64,000 bases of DNA from contig JAZKDW010000049.1 in NCBI GenBank assembly GCA_040387375.1, positions 32,272 through 96,271 of the forward strand. The letters are read 5' to 3'. The notes beneath the pieces are model-generated. The model was not told the DNA's origin. It saw only the letters and a program-made list of their open reading frames with translations, and searched no databases. Shown one piece after another: positions 1 through 7,635 of the stretch; within the stretch, counting starts at the first letter, position 1; every line of letters begins with the position of its first letter. Position numbers and translations under genes: made by a program. The DNA is from JAZKDW01 sp040387375 (GTDB lineage Bacteria > Pseudomonadota > Gammaproteobacteria > Burkholderiales > Burkholderiaceae_D).

Positions 1-531
1 AAAGTGGAGCGGGCCTGTTCCAGACGGCCGCCCTCGAAATGTTCGACGCCTTGGAAAAATAATGTACGCGACTGGTCCAGTGTGGGGTCCATGTGGCAGC
101 TTTCTGGCAGAGTGTGTTTTCAACACGGAAATGAGCGATCAATGGATCTGCGGAGCCAACATTGTAGTTGCACATCTGCTCGTATGGGGGAGAGCAGGGT
201 CATGTTGATGAATTGCTTATTCACCGCATTTTTTTGCCGGCAGATCCCTTGTTGTGCCGAACGAAAATTTTTTGGAATGCAAGGCACTTTGCGAAACTGC
301 CCGTGTCTGTACTGCGTGGTTGCGAAGATGGGCGACATCTCCAATGGCAAAATCAATCAAGCCGGCCGCCGGCGCGCGCGCCACTGTCTGCGCGGAAAGC
401 ATGAAATTCTCTCAAAACCCCAGATAACGCAAAACTTATTCAATTACCAATCCATGCGGGAAGTGGCGCGAGTATAACGTTCTAGTGGTTCGTGACGGAC
501 CACTAGTACACCGCTCAATCTCAGGCAGGGG
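1..531. other. Leading stretch without a convincing gene
   Basis: Open frames exist on both strands here, but none gives a protein with a recognisable domain, signal peptide or good ribosome binding site, and the longest ones read as low-quality Cys/Arg-rich shadow translations. The last 50 bases hold an inverted repeat (482-506) and the leader of the next gene. The stretch is probably intergenic, or the degraded end of whatever lies to the left of the window. Confidence 0.5.
482..506. repeat. Inverted repeat upstream of the membrane-protein/K+ channel pair
   Basis: Two perfect 8-base arms, CTAGTGGT and ACCACTAG, flank a 9-base centre and end about 25 bases before the start of the downstream gene. 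No T-run follows, so an operator or mRNA leader hairpin fits better than a terminator. The function is unknown. Confidence 0.4.
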
Positions 532-921
532 ATGGTCGTGAATCTGGAAAAAGTCATCTTTGCGTTTTTCATCGTTTTCGCCGCAACACTTAACTTTGGT
601 TTTTTCATCGGCGACATTGAACGTCCGGAGTTGCACAACATCTATGAGCTGTTTGCCGCGATCGTGGTCAACATGATTGCGACGGTGCTCAAGTTCGGCG
701 ACCGCACGCAGATCGGCGCAGTGCTGCTATCCACCAGCTTCGTTGCCGATATCCAGCTGATTGCCGCTGCGGTTCTCTGGGTTGTTGCTGTGCATGTCAC
801 GGGAGCCGGCATGACGCCGGAGAATACGGCCAGCGTGGTGTCGTTGTCCGGCGGCGCATTGTTAGCCAATGTGGTTTCCCTCGTCATGCTGATCGTAGAA
901 ACTGTCATGATGCGACGTTAA
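532..921 (+). CDS. Small integral membrane protein, DUF6394-like
   Basis: A 129-residue hydrophobic protein with about four predicted membrane segments: residues ~5-25 containing FAFFIVFAATLNFGFFIGDI, ~40-60, ~70-92 and ~103-126. It resembles the DUF6394 family, which from memory is found beside ion-channel genes. That assignment is from recollection and the function is unknown. The gene lies 2 bases before the K+ channel/TrkA-N gene, so the two are almost certainly co-transcribed and this may be an accessory subunit or partner. ATG at 532 is used; GTG at 538, behind the purine stretch AGGGGATGG, is a plausible alternative start. Confidence 0.75.
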   Translation: MVVNLEKVIFAFFIVFAATLNFGFFIGDIERPELHNIYELFAAIVVNMIATVLKFGDRTQIGAVLLSTSFVADIQLIAAAVLWVVAVHVTGAGMTPENTASVVSLSGGALLANVVSLVMLIVETVMMRR

Positions 922-923
922 GC

Positions 924-2615
924 GTGAACAGCGTATTTTTTCTGGTCCTGCGGCGGATGAGGGCGCCGCTCATTGTCCTGATCGTCTTTTACGCGGTTGC
1001 GATGCTGGGACTGACTCTGGTGCCGGGTGTCAATGCGGATGGTACGCCGGCGCCGCCCCTGAGTTTTTTCCATTCGTTTTACTTCATCAGCTATACCGCC
1101 ACCACTATTGGTTTTGGCGAGATACCGCAAGCGTTTTCCGACGCGCAGCGGCTGTGGGTCACCGCATGTATCTACATGACTGTCCTCGCCTGGTCTTACT
1201 CCATCCTGACCTTGCTGGCGCTGCTGCAGGACAAGGCGTTCCGGCACACCCTGGTCGCGACCCGTTTCGCCCGGCGCGTGGCACGGATACATATGCCTTT
1301 TTATCTTGTTTGCGGATGTGGCGAGACCGGCAGCCTGGTGTGCCGTGCGCTGGACCTCCTTGGGCACGACTTTGTCATTCTGGAGAAAAGCGAGGAGCGG
1401 GTTGAAGAACTGCATCTCGAGGATTACATCACCAATGACCCGTTCCTGGCGGCCGATGCGAGGCTGTCCGGCAATCTCATGATGGCGGGCTTATGCCACC
1501 CGAAATGCCGCGGTGTACTGGCAGTGACCAACGAGGAGGAGGGTAACCTCGCCATAGCCATCAATGTACGCCTGCTGAACCCGAAGATACCTGTCCTCGC
1601 TCGAGTCCGCAGCCCGGTGGTAGCCGCCAATATGGCGTCGTTTGGCACTCACCACATCGTTAATGCCTATGAGCGGTTTGCCGAATATCTGGCGCTGGCG
1701 GTGTCTTCCCCGGAGCGCTTCCGGCTGATCGATATCCTCACCGGCCTGCCAGGGACACCGCTACCGGAGGTACACCGTCCGCCGCGCGGGAAGTGGATCA
1801 TCTGCGGCTACGGACACTTCGGCAAGGCCATTGCCCGTTACCTGGCATTGCCCGGCACTGACCTGGCCGTCGTCGATCCCGAAGGAGAGAGCCCGGAGGG
1901 CGCCCGCACTGTGCGTGGTATCGGCACCGAGGCCAGCGTATTGAAAGAAGCCGGCATCACCGAAGCCAGCGGTATCGTGGCAGGCAGCGACAATGACATC
2001 AATAACCTGGCCATCGCGATGATGGCCAAGAAACTGAATCCGAAAATATTTGTTGTGGCGCGCCAAAACCAGGCCGCCCACGATGTGCTGTTCGGCACCT
2101 TCCGTGCAGACTTCAGCATGGTGCATACCCGCGTCGTGGCGCAGGAATGCATTTCGATCCTGACCACACCGTTGTTGGCCCGCTTTCTCGGGGTCCTGCG
2201 AAATACCGATGAAAGCTGGAGCAAGCAACTTGTTGCACGCCTGGAAGGCATCTGTGAAGGTGTGGTGCCGGAAGTGTGGGACATCCGGATCGATAAAGGC
2301 AGCACACCGGCAGTATACGAGGCCCTGATGGACAACCGGCCAATCAGTGTCGGTCAGCTAATGCGGGACAATGCGAATCGGGACGCGGTTTTGCCAGCCG
2401 TGGTTCTGATGATTGAGCGGGAGGGAAAATCTTATCTGCTTCCGGAAAATGAATTCATGTTGAAGCCTGGAGATGCCATCCTGCTTGCGGGCCAGCGTGG
2501 CGTCCACGTGGCGCTGGATTTGACGCTGAAAAATGCCAATGCCCTGGATTACATTCTTACCGGCCAGGACAAGCGGGGCGGGTGGTTGTGGCGGTTCTTG
2601 TTTTCCAAACTGTAA
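924..2615 (+). CDS. K+ channel protein with two TrkA-N (RCK) domains
   Basis: A 563-residue inner-membrane protein. Residues ~10-100 form a two-helix pore module (ion-channel 2 type) with a P-loop reading TATTIGFGE where TVGYGD is usual. Two Rossmann-type RCK/TrkA-N domains follow: one starts near residue 125 (VCGCGETGS, with VILEKS ending the second strand), the other near residue 290 (ICGYGHFGK, with AVVDPEG). A TrkA-C-like region is at the C-terminus (LLPENEFMLKPGDAILLAGQ). The family gates K+ flux through nucleotide or ion binding on the cytoplasmic ring. The start is GTG at 924, two bases after the upstream stop; ATG at 957 is an alternative. Tandem RCK domains in one chain suggest a tetramer with an eight-domain gating ring. 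Confidence 0.9.
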   Translation: MNSVFFLVLRRMRAPLIVLIVFYAVAMLGLTLVPGVNADGTPAPPLSFFHSFYFISYTATTIGFGEIPQAFSDAQRLWVTACIYMTVLAWSYSILTLLALLQDKAFRHTLVATRFARRVARIHMPFYLVCGCGETGSLVCRALDLLGHDFVILEKSEERVEELHLEDYITNDPFLAADARLSGNLMMAGLCHPKCRGVLAVTNEEEGNLAIAINVRLLNPKIPVLARVRSPVVAANMASFGTHHIVNAYERFAEYLALAVSSPERFRLIDILTGLPGTPLPEVHRPPRGKWIICGYGHFGKAIARYLALPGTDLAVVDPEGESPEGARTVRGIGTEASVLKEAGITEASGIVAGSDNDINNLAIAMMAKKLNPKIFVVARQNQAAHDVLFGTFRADFSMVHTRVVAQECISILTTPLLARFLGVLRNTDESWSKQLVARLEGICEGVVPEVWDIRIDKGSTPAVYEALMDNRPISVGQLMRDNANRDAVLPAVVLMIEREGKSYLLPENEFMLKPGDAILLAGQRGVHVALDLTLKNANALDYILTGQDKRGGWLWRFLFSKL

Positions 2616-2960
2616 AGGCACGCAGGGTCCAGGGTGTTATACCTGCAAACCGCCGCCTCCCTGCTTCTTGCGAGGATCGTCAGCTGGATTTATGTAAGTG
2701 ATTGCCCAAGGGCCGACGCCGTGAAGCTGAACTACGGTTTCCTCCTTTGTCATGGCGAAGCGGGTCGTTTTGGGCGGCATGATTGCCACACTTCAGGCGT
2801 CACGATAATGTGCTCTCCTGATTCCGGCGCAATTACTGATATGCCGAAAGCGCCGGCAAAGGATGTCACGGCAAGAAGAATAGCCAGATTTTTTCACATG
2901 ATAAATCTTCTTTCAGTAAGCACATGCCACAGGCCCACTTGCTGAGACCGGAAAATTCTA
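2616..2960. other. Intergenic region between convergent genes
   Basis: 345 bases separate the end of the channel gene from the end of the minus-strand secreted protein. No intact gene is convincing. On the minus strand at 2750-2897 there is a signal-peptide-like reading frame that needs a one-base change to be open from its start codon (see findings). No clear terminator hairpin with a T-run was seen. Confidence 0.5.
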
Positions 2961-3611
2961 CTAAACAGGCGGCGGCACCGGCAGGTACACCACACCACTA
3001 CTTTCGTACCCCGCCGTGTACCAGGTCGCACCACATTGGTAGTACGACACGCCTCCCACCGAAGTCGGAGCGACGTTGCATGGAGGGGCGGCTGGCGGGG
3101 GCGGCAATGCGGGCACTGGGACCGTATAGGCGACGACCGGGCTGGTTGCTGCGGTAGCCACCCCGGTCACCATGGCGCCGGCGACAAATCCGGCCGCCGC
3201 CGAGCCGCTGTCCCAATCATTACAGTCATGGCAGCCGCCGTAGTAGTTCGAATTGTAGCTGGACTGCCGATTCGCCTGCGCCTGGCTTGCGCTCTGTTGC
3301 CGGCTGCTCTGCGCCTGGCTTGCGCTTTGCTGCCGGCTGCTTTGAGCCTGGCTTGCACTTTGCTGCCGGCTGCTTTGAGCCTGGCTTGCACTTTGTTGCC
3401 GTTGGCTCGCAGCAGCCTGCCGCTGTTGCCCGCCGCCCGACGGCATGCTGCCGCGCGCCGCGGCACCGCCACCCGACGACAGGCTCCCACGCGCAGCAGC
3501 GCCGCCGCGTGAATACCCTCCTCGGGCAGCATCCGCCTGGTCCGCCGCGCACATCATCAACATGCCCGCTGCCATGACAAAAGCGGCACCATTCCAGGAA
3601 GTCGTCTTCAT
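2961..3611 (-). CDS. Secreted Gly/Ser/Gln-rich repeat protein
   Basis: A 216-residue protein with a clear Sec signal peptide (residues 1-29, cleavage probably after ADA), a Gly/Arg/Ser-rich stretch, then four 11-residue repeats QQSASQAQSSR (residues 72-115) followed by an Ala/Pro region. The C-terminus (VSYYQCGATWYTAG...VVYLPVPPP) resembles the short tail of many small proteobacterial exported proteins that carry a 'YYQCGGTWY' motif; their function is unknown. Its ATG overlaps the stop codon of the DUF2092 gene (ATGA), so the two are translationally coupled. It is probably periplasmic or outer-surface. No enzymatic motif is visible, and a structural or adhesive role is only a guess. Confidence 0.8.
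   Translation of the reverse strand: MKTTSWNGAAFVMAAGMLMMCAADQADAARGGYSRGGAAARGSLSSGGGAAARGSMPSGGGQQRQAAASQRQQSASQAQSSRQQSASQAQSSRQQSASQAQSSRQQSASQAQANRQSSYNSNYYGGCHDCNDWDSGSAAAGFVAGAMVTGVATAATSPVVAYTVPVPALPPPPAAPPCNVAPTSVGGVSYYQCGATWYTAGYESSGVVYLPVPPPV
3267..3398 (-). repeat. Four 33-bp tandem repeats inside the secreted protein
   Basis: Four in-frame copies of a 33-base unit encode QQSASQAQSSR, the last ending in QANR. The copies differ by a few third-position bases. The unit length is a multiple of three, so copy-number changes would lengthen or shorten the protein without a frameshift. Confidence 0.85.
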
Positions 3612-4459
3612 TTCTTTGCTCCGTTATTCGAACCGGGCTTGCGTGTTGCCCGGGATGCCGCCGCAAGCTGAGCCGCGAAGGCGATCTTCTTTGCTCCGTC
3701 AGGGATCTGGGGCGTGAAGGTCGCATCGGTAATTGCGGGTGCAAAATTCCAGTCTATAAACATTGCCCGGAACGCCGGCTGGCCTGGATCGTTCCGGTAG
3801 GTCACGACGGCGCGCAGCGGCACAGGTTGGGCGCCATCGGCGACCCAGATCTGAAAGTCGACCGTATCGGTACGAGCGGCAAGGTGATGCGACGGCGTGC
3901 CGTACAGGTTAGTCTTCTCCACATAATCGATCGAGCGTACCCGCTTCTCCAATTCCTCCGGCAGCCGGCTCATCAGCAATACCGCAAGCGGAAACCGCAT
4001 CCCGAGGTCGCTGACGAAGTGCACGATGCTTTCGTCGAGGCCACCCGGTTGCGGCTCCGTCGCATAGACCTTGTTGGTGAGATCGACCAAAACGATCTCC
4101 TTGCCGGTGAACACGACATCCGTCCGCGAACCGTCGCTGCGTTCGGCTTCGATACGCAACCGGTCCGGCCGGCTCAGGACTACTTTGCGGCGTTCGCCAA
4201 ACTCGATTTTCTGCCCGGATTCTTGTACCGCGTCGTAACTGCTCGTCAGGCTGACATTGAAGGCAGGCGCCTTGGCAAGGAACTGCGCCATGCGCATCAG
4301 GATTTCGCGCGCTTGTTTTTGCGAATCGGTAGCGGTTGCCGGCTGCGCTTCTGTGTTGGTTGGCTGCTGCGCATAGACTGAACCCGCAGCCGCGGCTACA
4401 AGTACCGATGCCCATAAAGTCTGCACGGCCCAACGTCCAATCATGATGATGAGTTCCAT
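3608..4459 (-). CDS. DUF2092 family exported protein
   Basis: A 283-residue protein with a signal peptide (MELIIMIGRWAVQTLWASV... to VYAQ), followed by a domain matching DUF2092: AREILMRMAQFLAKAPAF, then a beta-rich region with GERRKVVLSRPDRLRIE, GKEIVLVDLTNKVYA and HLAARTDTVDFQIWV. This fold is LolA/LppX-like in general character, which suggests lipid or lipoprotein handling in the periplasm, but no function is established. The start is the ATG at 4459 because GGGAGG stands 6-7 bases upstream; longer in-frame starts have no such site. The stop overlaps the start of the repeat-rich secreted protein, so the two form an operon. Confidence 0.85.
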   Translation of the reverse strand: MELIIMIGRWAVQTLWASVLVAAAAGSVYAQQPTNTEAQPATATDSQKQAREILMRMAQFLAKAPAFNVSLTSSYDAVQESGQKIEFGERRKVVLSRPDRLRIEAERSDGSRTDVVFTGKEIVLVDLTNKVYATEPQPGGLDESIVHFVSDLGMRFPLAVLLMSRLPEELEKRVRSIDYVEKTNLYGTPSHHLAARTDTVDFQIWVADGAQPVPLRAVVTYRNDPGQPAFRAMFIDWNFAPAITDATFTPQIPDGAKKIAFAAQLAAASRATRKPGSNNGAKK

Positions 4460-4824
4460 GAATTTCCTCCCTATCATGATGTTCGATCCAGCGGCAATTA
4501 CATGCATCGGGAGCAGGCATCAGAACGGTGCGATGCCAAAAGCGTGTTTCTCGGCGATCGTCTTTTAGGCGAGACAAGGTTGACTGCCAAACTGCATCAG
4601 CGCCAATTCAGATACAGGCGAGCAACGCAGATATTTCCATTTAATGCCAGTTGCGCCCGCTTTCCGGCAGATTGTTTCCAGAATAGTGTGTGGCTGGTGA
4701 AGTGCAATTGGACCTTGGTCCCATGTTCCCTTCTTCGGTGATGGACTGGTGGCATTCCATCGACACGGCATGGTCAGTTCCATGTCGGTCGCCAGACGCG
4801 ATTGACTGGCGCCAGGCTTTTAAT
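4460..4824. other. Intergenic, leader of the DUF2092 operon
   Basis: 365 bases between two minus-strand genes. The end next to 4459 must hold the DUF2092 promoter and ribosome binding site. The rest shows no coding frame, RNA gene or strong hairpin that can be supported. Confidence 0.5.
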
Positions 4825-5523
4825 TCAGAGCACCATCCGGTAGATGGAAACTCGCTTTATGTTCTCAATTAATACAAAACGTTTTGGATCGCTCAGCAAT
4901 TTTTTCAGAACAGGGTTGTAGTAGACAATGTAGCGATTCTTCGACGTACGAGCGGACGCTCTTATATTCTTCAGCACATTGGACATGATCTCTTCGTTAA
5001 AGGGATTGCCGAAGAAGATGACCGCATCCTCATCCGGAAATTCGTAATGGGCCGCATCCATGCAGACTATTTCAATTTTTGTTTCAAGGCCATTTTTGAA
5101 TTGAGGACGTTGAACGTTATCTTCTGCAATCTTCGCCAGATGTGGGCAAAACTCGACGCCGACTACACGTTTGAATGAGCAGTCCGCGGCCACGATAAGT
5201 GCGCGTCCTTTACCGCACCCCATGTCGAAAAAAGCGAATTGAGAAGGTCCGATACCGGCCATCGACCGCATTATCTGGTGCAGGGTTTTTAGTGGTGTCG
5301 CTTCATAAGGTTCTGCGGAAAGGTGCAATGGATTTGCACTATCTTGCGGATGTGTTACCCGCTCGATGGTTTCGACTCCCCATTTACGATCGAATCGCGA
5401 CTCGGTAAAACTGACCACGGTTCTTCTGTAAATGAAATCCACAGTATGTTTTGCGGCAGGGATGAAACCCTTCGTACGCAGTTCGGACAAGAAGCGGGAA
5501 AAACGTATCGCGGGATATTGCAT
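4825..5523 (-). CDS. Class I SAM-dependent methyltransferase
   Basis: A 232-residue protein with a Rossmann-type AdoMet-binding fold: motif I FFDMGCGKGRALIVAA near residue 105, VVGVEFCP for the acidic loop after strand 2, and an NPF motif (VIFFGNPFNEE) at the position where N/D-P-P-Y occurs in N-methyltransferases. The N-terminal ~70 residues match no motif known to me. The substrate is unknown. The ATG at 5523 is chosen because GGAGG stands 5 bases upstream; an upstream in-frame ATG lacks this. It lies 74 bases downstream of the acetyltransferase-like gene on the same strand, so the two are probably one operon. Confidence 0.85.
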   Translation of the reverse strand: MQYPAIRFSRFLSELRTKGFIPAAKHTVDFIYRRTVVSFTESRFDRKWGVETIERVTHPQDSANPLHLSAEPYEATPLKTLHQIMRSMAGIGPSQFAFFDMGCGKGRALIVAADCSFKRVVGVEFCPHLAKIAEDNVQRPQFKNGLETKIEIVCMDAAHYEFPDEDAVIFFGNPFNEEIMSNVLKNIRASARTSKNRYIVYYNPVLKKLLSDPKRFVLIENIKRVSIYRMVL

Positions 5524-5597
5524 CACACCTCCGCCAGACAACGTGCTATTTATTTTTGATAAAACCGCACTGGAAACCGTATTGGCGCCAACGCGAA

Positions 5598-6689
5598 TTA
5601 TCCCGGCATGTATCGCTTGAGGCTGCGCAAGGAATTTAAAAAATGATAGGCGAGCCGTGATGTGGCGTTAACACTTTCCTTTTCCCGCGCCTTATCGAGC
5701 AGCCAGTGCTTTGCCAGGTGGGTGTACCCGTTATATGCGGTCCGCACGGCTAGGCGACTGTTTAAAACAAGATGTATTAATGAACGGTATATCATCAGGT
5801 CGTCAAGATGGTGCCGAATGCCTGAAAGCTGGTACTTGTATTCGTACTGCCCCCACATAAAGTGGAATTCCTTGCCGCCGCGTTCAATGCATCCGCAAAT
5901 GGCTCGATAAAAACAAAGGGTTCCGAGCCGGTAGTTGTCGTACTGGGCATCATGGCCGCTCACGACTGAAAAATAATTTTTCCCTACTTGAAAGCAGATT
6001 GCACCGGCACACGTGCGGCCGTCGATTCTCAGGATGGCCAGCACGCCACGCAGTTTGACCAGCTTGATGATCCGTTCGGTTTCTTCCTCATCGATGTACG
6101 AGGCCTTGTTCTTTACAGCCATCCTTGCCCTGTTTAATTCAATGATGTCGCGAACATGCTGCTCGCTTATTTCTTCCATCTGATAGATGTCGAAGCGCAG
6201 TAACGGAAAACTGCGCGTCAACCTGCTCATGTGGCGCCTGATGTTCTTGCGTGTTGAATTCCCCAGACTTGCCAGGTATTTTTCCGGTGTGTCAGGTAGT
6301 GTCAGGACAATGTCATGTGAGGTATTAAAGCGTTGATACTGATGCGAATTGTGCTGCATGTTCGTTTGAACTGCACGGAACGAAATGACATTGACCGCAG
6401 AATACGTGGCGAAGATATATCGAACGAAAAGGTCGATTTCCCTTGCGTCGACGTAAATCTGCTCATTAATTACCTGTGCCTGGTTTTGTTTAAGCCGGAA
6501 CAAAAAGACAGCGGTTATTGTGCCGTCTACTTCTGCGACATAGGTATGCGTATTCTCGCCAATGTCGCCATAGATTTTCAGGTAGGCGAGTGTTGAGTAA
6601 ATATGGCGATACAATCTTTCCATTTCTGCCCCGGCAAAAGACGGAATAAAATTTTCGTAAAGAGAAATGAAAATTTTTTTCGAGCTCAT
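5598..6689 (-). CDS. GNAT/FemAB-type N-acetyltransferase (BioF2-like)
   Basis: A protein of about 363 residues. The central part, STRKNIRRHMSRL followed by RGVLAILRIDGRTCAGAIC, AQYDNYRLGTLCFYRAIC and KEFHFMWGQYEYKYQLSG, fits the acetyltransferase_6/BioF2-like GNAT family, whose members transfer acyl or aminoacyl groups and often act in cell-envelope or polysaccharide pathways. The substrate here is unknown. The start is uncertain: ATG at 6689 (SSKKIF) is used, but no good Shine-Dalgarno is visible and TTG at 6707 or an internal ATG are possible. Base composition is AT-richer than the surrounding genes. It precedes the methyltransferase at 4825-5523, so the pair may modify the same molecule. 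Confidence 0.75.
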   Translation of the reverse strand: MSSKKIFISLYENFIPSFAGAEMERLYRHIYSTLAYLKIYGDIGENTHTYVAEVDGTITAVFLFRLKQNQAQVINEQIYVDAREIDLFVRYIFATYSAVNVISFRAVQTNMQHNSHQYQRFNTSHDIVLTLPDTPEKYLASLGNSTRKNIRRHMSRLTRSFPLLRFDIYQMEEISEQHVRDIIELNRARMAVKNKASYIDEEETERIIKLVKLRGVLAILRIDGRTCAGAICFQVGKNYFSVVSGHDAQYDNYRLGTLCFYRAICGCIERGGKEFHFMWGQYEYKYQLSGIRHHLDDLMIYRSLIHLVLNSRLAVRTAYNGYTHLAKHWLLDKAREKESVNATSRLAYHFLNSLRSLKRYMPG

Positions 6690-7308
6690 AAGGTATTGGA
6701 GGGGCAATCAATGACATGGAGCTGCTCTCGGGCATGCGCCGAAAGGAGGGCATGCAGAACTCATCGTAGACTAGCGAGACAAGTCGCGGTTGAGCGATCA
6801 CAAATGCAGGGCCTGATCTGAAATCGTGATGTTAACTCTGGCGCAGGCACCGAAATGGAATGATCCGGTTGGGTTCTCTTTATGCGTGTGATGGGAGTCA
6901 GGCTTTTAGTATTTTCTTTCCGCGCTGTGCAAGTTATTGAACTGCGACCTTGCTATGTCAAGCAATCTCGCAGTTCTCTAACTTGGTTGATAAGATATTA
7001 AAAGTCTGATCGCCTCATTTCCTCATCATGCAGGCGAATTAAAACCTTTCGTTTCCCGCAATGGCAATGTTTGAAATTCATTGCCAGTCTCTGATCGAGT
7101 CTGGCTAACAGCCGACATCAACCGCGCCACAAGCCCCAATAGGTGCAATCGCGAAGAAAATGATCTTTGCGGCGCCACTTCAGAAAATCCATCATAGATA
7201 TCGTTTAGTGCTGATTAATCAGATATCTATGACAAAAAAATAGCTGATATATTGGTATAGATATCTGATTACTTGCTACAATCCGATATCTATGATGGAG
7301 ATTAAGGT
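6690..7308. other. AT-rich intergenic region between divergent genes
   Basis: About 620 bases between the minus-strand acetyltransferase gene and the plus-strand hipB-like gene. It is visibly richer in A and T than the flanks. No convincing gene or RNA was recognised up to 7190. The right-hand 110 bases hold the regulatory region of the toxin-antitoxin module. Confidence 0.55.
7197..7290 (+). promoter_or_regulatory. Candidate hipBA operator/promoter with four GATATC cores
   Basis: GATATC occurs four times, at 7197, 7222, 7260 and 7285, spaced 25, 38 and 25 bases apart, so the cores form two pairs with identical internal spacing. Flanks are partly symmetric (ATCAGATATCTATGA, TATAGATATCTGATT, CCGATATCTATGA). 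A possible promoter overlaps the second pair: TTGGTA at 7252 and TACAAT at 7277 (19-base spacer). Binding of the HipB-like repressor encoded 19 bases downstream is inferred. Confidence 0.6.
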
Positions 7309-7635
7309 ATGCCGAAGAAACTTCTCAAGCCGGAGGCTGCACCTTCGCTGGTGCTGGAAAGGCTTAAGGTCTGGGGCAGGTGCATACGCACTCAACGGGT
7401 TGCACAGCAAATCCTGGCCAGCGACCTCTGCGCACGAATGGGCATATCGGATGCCACGTTGCGCCGCCTTGAGAGAGGGGACCCAGGCGCGAGTGCGGCG
7501 ACGTATCTTGGAGCCCTCATGATTCTGGGAATTCTGGACTTTGTTGCACCCATGCCTGACCAGCATTTTTGGTCTGACCATGCCTTTGCCCGCGCCCGTC
7601 CGGCTTCCGCTGGTGAAGAATATGAAAATTTCTAA
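7309..7635 (+). CDS. hipB: HipB-like XRE-family antitoxin/repressor
   Basis: A 108-residue protein with a Cro/C1-type helix-turn-helix (LASDLCARMGISDATLRRLE, residues ~37-56) followed by GDPGASAATYLGALMILG, the pattern of HipB-type antitoxins. It is expected to bind DNA as a dimer, neutralise the HipA-like kinase encoded next and repress its own promoter; the four GATATC elements just upstream are the likely operators. The start is ATG at 7309 behind GGAG/AAGG. Its last 14 bases overlap the toxin gene. The C-terminal ~25 residues are polar and probably flexible. Confidence 0.85.
   Translation: MPKKLLKPEAAPSLVLERLKVWGRCIRTQRVAQQILASDLCARMGISDATLRRLERGDPGASAATYLGALMILGILDFVAPMPDQHFWSDHAFARARPASAGEEYENF

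Noticed and set aside
4..477. 157-residue open frame at the left edge
   Set aside because: Cys/Arg/Ser-rich translation without domain, signal peptide or ribosome site; overlapping frames on the other strand are equally open.
2634..2945. 103-residue plus-strand frame after the K+ channel gene
   Set aside because: No recognisable features; the opposite strand gives a more protein-like signal-peptide segment in the same stretch.
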